DNA of 14,158 nt. Origin: CAYLPT01 sp964385645. GTDB taxonomy: Bacteria > Armatimonadota > Hebobacteria > Hebobacterales > Hebobacteraceae. Of the stretch, positions 5,733 to 12,738 are shown piece by piece. Numbering within the stretch: position 1 is the stretch's first letter; every line of letters starts with the position of its first letter. The DNA lies in assembly GCA_964385645.1 (NCBI GenBank), contig CAYLPT010000134.1, positions 1 through 14,158 on the forward strand. The letters run 5' to 3'. The translations under genes were made by a program, and so were the position numbers. Under the pieces are notes generated by a model that ran no database searches, was not told the DNA's origin, and was given only the letters and a program-made list of their open reading frames with translations.

Positions 5733-6992
5733 ATGGAATGGCATGTCACGGCCGAGGAGAGGAGCTACCTCCGGGAGCTGGCGAACAGGCAGGCCGAGTA
5801 CGCGGCGCTGCCGGTGATGGCGGAGCGCAAGCGGATGTGGTACGACCTGAACGACGGCCGGGCCGGCGCCCGGCCGCCGGTGGTGGTCGAGACGTGGACC
5901 TTCGACCGCGACTTCATGCCCGAGAGCGTGCTGCGCTGCACCAGCGAGACGGCCCGGCGCATCGAACGGCAACTGCTGCGGCCCATTCGCGAGCACGAGC
6001 TGATAGATGACGACAAGGTGGTGCCGGACACCTTTGATATCGGCTGGTTCGTCGAGGTTGATGAGCTGGGAGTGACCATCCCGACTGAGTCCGTCAAGGA
6101 CCAGCAGGGCATCGAGACGGGCTACCGCTTCCTCCATCCAATCAGGAACCTGAAGGAAGATCTGGGCCTGCTGCGGCCGCCGGTGTGCCGCGTGGACCGC
6201 CAGCGAACGATGCTGTGGAAGGCGTTCCTGGAGGAGCTGCTGGGCGGGGCGCTACCCGTCGAGATCCGCACGGGCGCCTTCGGGCGGACCATGCTGACCC
6301 ACACGGTGATCCAGCTCATGGGCATGGAGGCGTTCTTCGTCGCCATGCACGATAGCCCGGAGGAACTGCACCAGCTGATGGGTCTGCTGCGGGACAACTG
6401 CCTATCGGTGATGAGGTGGGCGGAGGCGGAGGGACTGCTGCGGGTCAACAACGGCAACCAGGAGAGCTTCGGCTCCAGCCTCAACTTCACCACGAAGCTG
6501 CCCGCACCCGGGTATGCGGGCCCGGCCGCCCGGCTGTGCGACATGTGGGGCTGCGCCAACAGCCAGGAGACCGTGGGGGTCTCGCCGATGATGTTCAACG
6601 AGTTCTGCTTCCCGTACTACCGGGATGTGTGCGAGCCGATGGGGCTGCTCTACTACGGGTGCTGCGAGCCCGCGCATCCCTTCTGGGAGGACATCCGCCG
6701 GCTGCCCCACCTGAAGAAGGTCTCGATCTCCCGCTGGTGCGACCAGCGGTTCATGGGCGAGGCGCTGCAGGGCACCGACATCGTGTTCTCGCGCAAGCCC
6801 GACCCCAACTTCCTGGGGGTGGATGTCGAGCTGGACGAGGAGGCGTGGGCGGCGCACATACGGGAGTCGCTGGAGGCGGCGCGGGGCGCCTTCGTGGAGT
6901 TCGTCATCAGGGACGTCTACACCGTCCACGGCAACCTGGAGAAACCCCGCAGAGCCGTCGAGATCGCCCGGAGGGAGATTGAGCGGGCATAG
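5733..6992 (+). CDS. URO-D-fold protein (uroporphyrinogen decarboxylase/corrinoid methyltransferase superfamily)
   Basis: A 419-residue protein resembling the URO-D superfamily, which includes HemE and the MtaA/CmuA-type methyltransferases. The ATG is chosen because AGGAGG (5716-5721) lies 11 nt upstream; the frame stays open upstream, but only into the tRNA flank. Likely shared features: a C-terminal half with E-F-C-F-P-Y-Y-R (290-297), then L-L-Y-Y-G-C-C-E-P (305-313), where the superfamily often has an H-x-C-G motif, and a final D-V-Y-T-V-H-G-N-L-E-K-P (394-405). C310/C311, C336 and H399 could make a zinc site like that of thiol-methylating members, but this is inference. The N-terminal part does not show the arginine-rich coproporphyrinogen-binding motifs of HemE, so a role in haem synthesis is unlikely. 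No signal peptide; cytosolic. Such paralogues are numerous in Armatimonadota and Planctomycetota, mostly uncharacterised. It is the only gene of its unit; the next gene converges on it. Confidence 0.8.
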   Translation: MEWHVTAEERSYLRELANRQAEYAALPVMAERKRMWYDLNDGRAGARPPVVVETWTFDRDFMPESVLRCTSETARRIERQLLRPIREHELIDDDKVVPDTFDIGWFVEVDELGVTIPTESVKDQQGIETGYRFLHPIRNLKEDLGLLRPPVCRVDRQRTMLWKAFLEELLGGALPVEIRTGAFGRTMLTHTVIQLMGMEAFFVAMHDSPEELHQLMGLLRDNCLSVMRWAEAEGLLRVNNGNQESFGSSLNFTTKLPAPGYAGPAARLCDMWGCANSQETVGVSPMMFNEFCFPYYRDVCEPMGLLYYGCCEPAHPFWEDIRRLPHLKKVSISRWCDQRFMGEALQGTDIVFSRKPDPNFLGVDVELDEEAWAAHIRESLEAARGAFVEFVIRDVYTVHGNLEKPRRAVEIARREIERA

Positions 6993-7000
6993 AGGGCGCA

Positions 7001-7039
7001 CGGCCGCTGGGCGCCGGGACTTGCCGGCGCCGAAGGCCG
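7001..7039. terminator. Hairpin between convergent genes, possible two-way terminator
   Basis: An 8-bp perfect stem GGCGCCGG (7010-7017) / CCGGCGCC (7024-7031) with loop GACTTG, backed by an outer CGGCC (7001-7005) / GGCCG (7035-7039) stem. It sits between the URO-D gene stop and the stop of the minus-strand DUF4139 gene, where a shared terminator is expected. No T-tract flanks it on either strand. Confidence 0.5.
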
Positions 7040-7077
7040 CGCCGCAGGATAGCCAGCCGTCCGGCGGCTCTGATCTG

Positions 7078-8322
7078 CTAGCGCTGATACACTTTCCGGC
7101 TAGTGCGGAAGACCACTCGCTGGGTCTCGCCGGCGCCCACCTTCAGCTCCCATTCGAGCTGGTCCGCGCGCGGCCGCTTGGCCTGTGGCGTGCTGTCCAG
7201 CACCTCGGCGTCCGGGGAGGGCAGGTACTGGCGCAGGATCACCTCTGAGCTCTCCTCCCGGCGGTTCCTGATGGTGATAGTCCACTCCGCCCTCTCGACG
7301 AAGCTCGCCAGCCGGCCGGTCTCCCGGTCGAAGGTCTCGTCAGCCCTCTGGTAAGCGGTCTGCACCACCTCCACCAGCAGGTTGCGGGCGGCGCCCAGGT
7401 GGACTTTGGCCATCTCGCCCATCGCGGTGTGTGCAAGCCGGTCCTCGCCCAGGAGGGTCAGGCGCCCCTGCCCGTCCTGCCGATAGACGCGGGCGATGCC
7501 GGGCGGCAGTGGGCCCAGCTCGTGCTCGCGCTGGTTCTCGAACCAGTATTGGAGGGCCACCGCGGAGCCGTGCTCCCGCTCGTCGTGGACGAAGACCTTG
7601 CGAACCGGGATCCCGCTTCGGTTCGCCAGCTCGACCCGCCGGATCTCCCCGCTCTCCAGGCTCTCCCTCCGGGCGAGAGTGTAGAAGGTGTAGTCGGCCG
7701 AGCCCTCGCGGTAGAACTCAGCCACTCCCGCCTCGGCCCGCGCCATCGCCCGGTCTGCCCCAACTGCCGGCCGAGGGCCCGGAGGGCCTGCTGGGCCCCA
7801 GGGCCCGGGCAGCAACTGGATGTCCCCCAGGGCGAGCCTGACCTCCGCGTCTTGATAGCTCTCGCCGCTGCGGTTGGCGATCGCGGCCCAGCTTCGCAGC
7901 GCGAGCCGCTGCTCTGAGTCATCCACCGTGAGGGTGTGGTCGGCCTCCCACGAGAGGCCGGCAACGTGGTAGAACACCGACACCGGATAGGCGCCGGCCC
8001 GTCTCGCGTCCAGGCGCCAGATCACCGTGTTCGGGTCACTGTCCAGCCACACCGCGTCCCTGATGGTCAGGTCGGGGGAGTTCAGCCCGACCGAGCTCCG
8101 GTCCACAGTGACTCCCGCCCAGCTCATCCGAAACTCGTTGACGCCCTGGTTGAGCCCCAGCGACCGGCGCTCCTGCACCAACGTCACAGAGGGGCCGTAG
8201 ATGGTAAGGCTGATGTCCTCCCGGGGCCAGGAGCCCGTCACGGCCACCCTCGGCTCGGCCCCCGCGGCCAGCAGCCCTACACAGACCAGCCACACCACGG
8301 TCCAGGCGATCAGGCGCTGCAT
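7078..8322 (-). CDS. Secreted DUF4139 domain protein
   Basis: A 414-residue exported protein. Start ATG at 8322 is fixed by GGGAGG (8331-8336 on the other strand), 8 nt upstream, and by the signal peptide that begins there: M-Q-R-L-I-A-W-T-V-V-W-L-V-C-V-G-L-L-A-A-G-A, with cleavage likely after A20-G-A. An upstream in-frame ATG at 8349 is less likely. The mature protein opens with I-Y-G-P-S-V-T-L-V-Q-E-R-R (41-53), then the DUF4139 hallmark Y-H-V-A-G-L-S-W-E-A (118-127), W-A-A-I-A-N-R-S-G-E-S-Y (145-156), V-R-L-A-L-G-D-I (161-168) and, near the end, W-T-I-T-I-R-N-R-R (347-355). A Gly/Pro-rich linker occupies about 172-185. The function of this family is unknown; the beta-rich fold suggests a structural or envelope role. 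No membrane anchor or lipobox is seen. It is divergent from the SLH hydrolase gene, 255 nt apart. Confidence 0.85.
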   Translation of the reverse strand: MQRLIAWTVVWLVCVGLLAAGAEPRVAVTGSWPREDISLTIYGPSVTLVQERRSLGLNQGVNEFRMSWAGVTVDRSSVGLNSPDLTIRDAVWLDSDPNTVIWRLDARRAGAYPVSVFYHVAGLSWEADHTLTVDDSEQRLALRSWAAIANRSGESYQDAEVRLALGDIQLLPGPWGPAGPPGPRPAVGADRAMARAEAGVAEFYREGSADYTFYTLARRESLESGEIRRVELANRSGIPVRKVFVHDEREHGSAVALQYWFENQREHELGPLPPGIARVYRQDGQGRLTLLGEDRLAHTAMGEMAKVHLGAARNLLVEVVQTAYQRADETFDRETGRLASFVERAEWTITIRNRREESSEVILRQYLPSPDAEVLDSTPQAKRPRADQLEWELKVGAGETQRVVFRTSRKVYQR

Positions 8323-8461
8323 CGCAGATTCCTCCCTGCCACATAGCATTCCATCCCCGTCCCTCCCGTCCCTCGGTTAGAGTGGCGCTCCCCCCGGGAA
8401 GTTCCACCAGCGGGCGCGGAGACCTGAGCCGACAGGAAGCCCGGTCGGAGGGATGGAAGCT

Positions 8462-8506
8462 GCGAGGCGAGGCTTCGGCGGCCTCGCCTCGCTGGCCCGA
8501 GGCGAG
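8462..8506. repeat. 12-bp perfect inverted repeat plus third copy of its core, in a divergent promoter region
   Basis: GCGAGGCGAGGC (8462-8473) and GCCTCGCCTCGC (8481-8492) are exact inverted copies around a 7-nt loop TTCGGCG. The core CGAGGCGAG (8463-8471) appears again in direct orientation at 8498-8506. It lies between the divergent DUF4139 and SLH-hydrolase genes, 72-116 nt before the hydrolase start. It could be an operator for a shared regulator, a stem in the hydrolase mRNA leader, or both. Confidence 0.65.
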
Positions 8507-8522
8507 TCGGCTCGCGACGCCG

Positions 8523-8544
8523 GCGCTGGGTAAGCTCCCAGTGC
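8523..8544 (+). repeat. Second hairpin near the hydrolase ribosome site
   Basis: GCGCTGGG (8523-8530) can pair with CCCAGTGC (8537-8544) with one G-U, loop TAAGCT. It ends 18 nt before the Shine-Dalgarno site AAGGAGG. No convincing -35/-10 pair is visible in 8323-8577, so whether this stem is in RNA or is a DNA site is open. Confidence 0.4.
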
Positions 8545-8562
8545 TGGATGACCGACCGGCCG

Positions 8563-8569
8563 AAGGAGG
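8563..8569 (+). promoter_or_regulatory. Strong ribosome binding site that fixes the hydrolase start
   Basis: AAGGAGG, 8 nt before the ATG at 8578. It makes that ATG, followed by a signal peptide, preferable to the in-frame ATG at 8548, which would lie upstream of the site. Confidence 0.85.
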
Positions 8570-8577
8570 TGTGTGCG

Positions 8578-11394
8578 ATGGGCACGAGCGGTCGCGTCCT
8601 GGCGTGGCTGATCGCGGTGTCGTGCGCGCCGGTCGGGCTGAGTGCAGCCGCTGCGGCGGTGGAGCAGAGCGCCGAGGTGCTCGGCCGCTACGAGACACTG
8701 GAGCTGACCGTCACCGGCTACTACACCACCTTCGGCGACGTCCCCTGGGACCACTGGGCGTTCGGCGAGGTCGCTGCTTGCACCGCCGCCGGCCTCGTCG
8801 CCGGCTTCCCCGACGGCACCTACCGCCCCACCGTCGTGGTCTCCCGCGACCAGATGGCGGTCTTCATCGCCCGCGGCCTTGCCGGAGGGGACGCTGGAGT
8901 GCCGGAGGCGACCGGCGAGCCCACTTTCCGGGACGTGTCCCCTGACCACTGGGCGTTCCGGTACATCGAGTACGCGGCCGCGATGGACATCGTGCGGGGA
9001 TACGACGACGCCACCTATCGGCCGACCCTCGCCGTGGACCGCGGGCAGATGGCGGTCTTCGTCGCCCGCGCCATGGCGAGGCCGACCGGCGAGGCAGGCC
9101 TCGCCGACTACGAGCCCACCGCAATCACCTTCGCCGACGTGACGCCCACCGGTTCCTGGTCGTGGTGCTACAAGCATGTCGAGTACATCGCGGAGGCCGG
9201 GGTGGCAGGCGGCTACGACGACGGGCGCTACCACCCGGAGCGCCTCTGCTCGCGAGACCAGATGGCGGTGTTCGTCACCCGCGCCCTGGGCCTCGGCTGG
9301 CCCTACGACAACCCCTTCGACCCCGCGCAAGTTGACCTGGTCGCGGAGTTCCGCACGCCCTCCGGCGCCGTCATCCTCGTGCCAGGCTTCTACCACACAC
9401 CCTATGAGCGCTCCCGCGGCCAGTGGGGCGAGGAGGTCCTGACGCGGGCCGGCCCGGGCCTATTCAGGGTCCGCTTCTCGCCGAACGAGGACCCGGGCGT
9501 GTACACCTACCGCGTGGTGACCAGCGATCCCCGCGGGACGCGGGAGCTCGGCTCGGGGTCGTTCACGGTCACAGAATCCCCCCACCCGGGCTTCATCAGG
9601 CGCAGCGCCCGCGCGCCGCGGTACTTCGAGTTCGACTCCGGCGCTCCCTACTTCCCCATCGGCCTCAACATGTGCTGGCCCAGGGCGCAGGGCACCTATG
9701 ACTACGATGTGTGGATGGCCTCGCTCGCCGAGCACGGCGGCAACTACATCCGGCTGTGGCTCGTGAACGAGTGGAACCCCCTGGGGCTGGAGAACCGCGC
9801 CGGCGCCGGCCCAGGCAACGGCCTGGGGCGCTACAGTCAGGAGGCGGCCTGGCGCATAGACTACCTGCTGGACCTCGCCGAGCGCCTGGGCATCAAGGTG
9901 TTGATGTGCATTGACTCCTTCAACTCCCTCGACGCCCAGGGGATCTACGGCAACTGGCACCTGAGCCCCTACAACGCGGCCAACGGCGGCCCTTGCCAGC
10001 ACCCTCGCGAGTTCTTCACCCACGAGGAGGCGAAGCGGCTCTTCCGCCAGCGGCTTCGCTACCTTGTGGCGCGCTGGGGCCACTCCCCCGCAGTGCTGGC
10101 CTGGGAGTTCTGGAACGAGGTGGACATCGTCACCGCCTATGACTCGGCCGCGGTCGCCGCCTGGCACGCCGAGATGGCCCGCTACCTGCGTGAGCTGGAC
10201 CCCTGGGACCACCTCATCACCACCAGCTTCGCGCGCACCGAGGGCGACCCCGCGGTGGACGGCCTGCCCGAGATGGACTTCGTCCAGTCGCACAACTACG
10301 GCTCGGCTGATGTCGCCAGCACCATCTCCCGCTACAGCGCCGACAAGGCCGCCGCGTACGGCAAGCCCCACTTCTTCGGCGAGTTCGGCACCGACGTCTT
10401 CGGGGAGGGCAACACCTCCGACCCCCAGGGGCTGCACCTCCACAACGGCCTGTGGTCGGCGATGCTGTCTGGCGACGCGGGAACGGCGATGCTGTGGTGG
10501 TGGGACAGCTACGTCCACCCCCGCAACCTCTACCCCCGCTTCGCCGCCCTTGCCGCCTTCGCCGACGGGGTGGACTGGCCCGGGGAGGATCATCAGCCGG
10601 CCCACATCGGCCCGCTGCGCTTCCTCCCCGCGCAGGAGCCGAGTTCCTACCCCTCGCTGACCATCGAGCCCACCTGTGAGAGCTGGCAGGACCGCGCGCC
10701 CTGCAACCAGCCCCACGAGTACACCGTGGACAACGACGGCAGCGTCACCAACCTCGAGCTCCTCAGCCGGGTTCAGCACGGGCTCGTCAACCACCCCAAC
10801 AAGCACAACCCGGCGACCTTCCAGGTAACCTATCCCGGCGACGGGACCTTCGAGGTCATTGTCCACGGCGTCTCCGGCTGGGGCGGCGCCGCACTGAGGA
10901 TCTACCTCAACGGCTCTCAGGCGCTAGCCGCCGAGTTCCCCGACGAGCTCCCCGATGACCACGAGACGATGCACCAGTACGACGGCGCCTACGCCATCGA
11001 CGTCCCCGCCGGCGCCCACACCATCCTCGTTGAGAACACCGGCACGGACTGGTTCCTCGTCTCCTACCGGCTCACGAACTACATCACCGTGCCGAACCTG
11101 CGGGTGTTGGGGCTGGCGAACGAGACCTCCGCGCTGCTGTGGGTGCAGAACCGCGAGAACACCTGGTGGAACCTCGCCCACGGCGTTTCGCCCGCGCCCT
11201 GCGGGGCGGCCGAGATCGAGCTCAGAGGCATCACCCCTGGCGACTACGACATCGAGCAGTGGGACACCCGCGCCGGAGCTGTCACCGACGTAGTCTCCTC
11301 CACCTCCGCCGACGGGACCCTGGTCATCACCACGCCCGCGGGGCTCACCTCGGACGTGGCCTACAAGATCAGGCGCCGGCCCGCCGCCCCCTAG
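8578..11394 (+). CDS. Secreted SLH-anchored glycoside hydrolase with DUF5060-like and GH5-like domains
   Basis: A 938-residue exported enzyme, probably held on the cell surface by its SLH repeats and cutting a polysaccharide outside the cell. Signal peptide: residues 1 to about 28, A-rich cleavage region. Three SLH repeats follow: about 51-101, 116-166 and 184-238, each ending in a variant such as S-R-D-Q-M-A-V-F in place of the usual T-R-A-E. Then a DUF5060-like beta domain (about 252-333) with V-P-G-F-Y-H (268-273) and R-V-R-F-S-P (297-302). A GH5-like TIM barrel (about 340-690) follows: Y-I-R-L-W-L (390-395), W-E-F-W-N-E-V-D (509-516, with E514 the likely acid/base), H-N-Y-G (572-575) and F-G-E-F-G-T-D (600-606, with E602 the likely nucleophile). 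Residues 700-835 look like a carbohydrate-binding beta-sandwich and 836-935 an Ig-like end domain. The substrate cannot be told from sequence. The exact GH family is uncertain: clan GH-A, GH5-type is my reading. Confidence 0.85.
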   Translation: MGTSGRVLAWLIAVSCAPVGLSAAAAAVEQSAEVLGRYETLELTVTGYYTTFGDVPWDHWAFGEVAACTAAGLVAGFPDGTYRPTVVVSRDQMAVFIARGLAGGDAGVPEATGEPTFRDVSPDHWAFRYIEYAAAMDIVRGYDDATYRPTLAVDRGQMAVFVARAMARPTGEAGLADYEPTAITFADVTPTGSWSWCYKHVEYIAEAGVAGGYDDGRYHPERLCSRDQMAVFVTRALGLGWPYDNPFDPAQVDLVAEFRTPSGAVILVPGFYHTPYERSRGQWGEEVLTRAGPGLFRVRFSPNEDPGVYTYRVVTSDPRGTRELGSGSFTVTESPHPGFIRRSARAPRYFEFDSGAPYFPIGLNMCWPRAQGTYDYDVWMASLAEHGGNYIRLWLVNEWNPLGLENRAGAGPGNGLGRYSQEAAWRIDYLLDLAERLGIKVLMCIDSFNSLDAQGIYGNWHLSPYNAANGGPCQHPREFFTHEEAKRLFRQRLRYLVARWGHSPAVLAWEFWNEVDIVTAYDSAAVAAWHAEMARYLRELDPWDHLITTSFARTEGDPAVDGLPEMDFVQSHNYGSADVASTISRYSADKAAAYGKPHFFGEFGTDVFGEGNTSDPQGLHLHNGLWSAMLSGDAGTAMLWWWDSYVHPRNLYPRFAALAAFADGVDWPGEDHQPAHIGPLRFLPAQEPSSYPSLTIEPTCESWQDRAPCNQPHEYTVDNDGSVTNLELLSRVQHGLVNHPNKHNPATFQVTYPGDGTFEVIVHGVSGWGGAALRIYLNGSQALAAEFPDELPDDHETMHQYDGAYAIDVPAGAHTILVENTGTDWFLVSYRLTNYITVPNLRVLGLANETSALLWVQNRENTWWNLAHGVSPAPCGAAEIELRGITPGDYDIEQWDTRAGAVTDVVSSTSADGTLVITTPAGLTSDVAYKIRRRPAAP

Positions 11395-11431
11395 CGCTCT
11401 GGAGCACCCTCCGGCCCGCAAGCGCCTGCTG

Positions 11432-12703
11432 TCAGCTCGCCCGCTCCGCGAACAGCCCCGCGTACAGCTCGACGAGCGTCCCCTGTTCGACCTCCCAGCA
11501 GTAGCGTCGGCGGGCCAGCCGCGCCCGCTCCGCCATCTCCTCCCGCATCCGCTCGTCCCCCAACAGCCGGTTCACCGCCTCCGCGATCTGGCCCGGGTCT
11601 GAGGCGTCCACCAGCACCCCCGCGCCCGTGTCCTCGATCACCCGACGCATCTCCGGCAGATCGCTCGCCACCACCGGCACCCCCGCCATCAGGTACTCCA
11701 GCAGCTTGTTCGACAGCGACGAGTAGTGGTTGAAGCAGGTGTTCTGGAGAATCTGCAGGCCCACATAGGCGCAGGCCGTCCACGAGGGGAGCTCCTCCAC
11801 CGGCACCGCGTCGTGGAAGCGCACCTTCTGTCCGAGCCCCCTCGCCGCCACCCGCCGCGCCAGGGCCGGCTTCAGCCGACCGCTCCCCAGCAGCACGACC
11901 GTCGCCTCCCCGATCGCGGGCGCCGCCTCCACAAGCTGCTCCAGCCCTCGCTCCGGCTGGATGCCCCCCTGGTAGAGGACAACCCTGGTCTCCCGCGGCA
12001 GGCCCAGGCGCTCCTGAAGAAGCCCCGACGGCTGCGGCTCCACATAGGCGGGCAGGTTGCGCAGGACCGTCGGCGGCGCGATCCCATAGCGACGCTGCGT
12101 GTACTCTGCGCGGAGCTGCGTCGTACAGATCACCCGGTCGGCGCGATGGATCAGCGCGCGCTCCAGCAGACAGGCCCACCAGCGCAGCGTCATCCGCGCG
12201 CGATCGGTCGCCACCTCGTGGGTGTCGTACACCAGCGGGACGCGGCGCAGACGGCTAGCCGCCCACGCCATGAGCAACACGTTCAGGTCGTGCGCGTGGT
12301 AGGCGTCGGCCCGCGTCGCCACCGCCCGCCGCACGAACCGCAGGAAGACCAGCACCCGCCGCAGCGGGAAGAGCAGCAACCGCGCCGCCCGCTCGAGTCG
12401 GCTCTCCGGGCGCGGCAGCCCGCCCGGCGGGCCTGGGCCGCCGACCCCGCGGCTCCGGCGTCGCCGCAGCGCCCCCGCCATCTCCTGGCGGCCGATGCCC
12501 AGGATGGACCGGCTGAGACGCACAATGCGGAACCCGTGCACCACCTCCTCGCGGGGGGTCCGCCCGGGATCATGGATGGCGATCACCGTCACCTCGTACC
12601 CGGCCTCCGCGAGCGTCCTCGCCTCCCTGCGCACGCGCGCATCGTGCACCATGTTGTTGTACACCAGCATGCATACCGCGCGCCGGCTCCTCGGCTCCGC
12701 CAT
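11432..12703 (-). CDS. Glycosyltransferase, GT4-like, GT-B fold
   Basis: Transfers a sugar from an activated donor to a growing glycan on the cytosolic face of the membrane; 423 residues. The ATG at 12703 is fixed by GAGGTG (minus strand, 12712-12717), 8 nt upstream; longer frames lack such a site and run into the upstream gene. The N-terminal half has Y-N-N-M-V-H-D-A-R-V-R-R-E-A (15-28), typical of surface-glycan glycosyltransferases, and Y-H-A-H-D-L-N (135-141), then L-V-Y-D-T-H-E (157-163). The C-terminal donor-binding half has Y-Q-G-G-I-Q-P-E-R-G (244-253), L-L-G-S-G (271-275), and N-K-L-L-E-Y-L-M-A-G-V-P-V-V (332-345), which matches the E-x7-E region except that the first Glu is Ser. No membrane segment is evident. 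It follows the DUF6785-type gene by 35 nt on the same strand, so the two are likely one operon. Donor and acceptor are unknown. Confidence 0.88.
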   Translation of the reverse strand: MAEPRSRRAVCMLVYNNMVHDARVRREARTLAEAGYEVTVIAIHDPGRTPREEVVHGFRIVRLSRSILGIGRQEMAGALRRRRSRGVGGPGPPGGLPRPESRLERAARLLLFPLRRVLVFLRFVRRAVATRADAYHAHDLNVLLMAWAASRLRRVPLVYDTHEVATDRARMTLRWWACLLERALIHRADRVICTTQLRAEYTQRRYGIAPPTVLRNLPAYVEPQPSGLLQERLGLPRETRVVLYQGGIQPERGLEQLVEAAPAIGEATVVLLGSGRLKPALARRVAARGLGQKVRFHDAVPVEELPSWTACAYVGLQILQNTCFNHYSSLSNKLLEYLMAGVPVVASDLPEMRRVIEDTGAGVLVDASDPGQIAEAVNRLLGDERMREEMAERARLARRRYCWEVEQGTLVELYAGLFAERAS

Positions 12704-12711
12704 ACCCGTGA

Positions 12712-12717
12712 CACCTC
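12712..12717 (-). promoter_or_regulatory. Ribosome binding site that fixes the glycosyltransferase start
   Basis: GAGGTG on the minus strand, 8 nt before the ATG at 12703, in the 35-nt gap after the upstream stop codon. It supports translation of the glycosyltransferase as a separate protein in the same message. Confidence 0.65.
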
Positions 12718-12738
12718 GCCTCGCCGCGAGCCCTGCGG

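Noticed and set aside
8717..9291. The three SLH segments as a DNA tandem repeat
   Set aside because: The similarity is at protein level; the DNA has diverged, as normal for SLH domains.
8377..9396. Open frame on the minus strand across the SLH region
   Set aside because: It is the antisense of the SLH repeats and intergenic dyads, with no ribosome site.
9460..10866. Open frame of about 470 codons on the minus strand opposite the hydrolase
   Set aside because: Same shadow effect; its composition is Gly/Val/Ala-rich and the plus strand shows clear domains and catalytic motifs.
11370..11428. CAGGCGC/GCGCCTG inverted repeat at the hydrolase 3' end as a terminator
   Set aside because: The arms are 45 nt apart and partly inside the coding sequence, so a stable terminator hairpin is unlikely.
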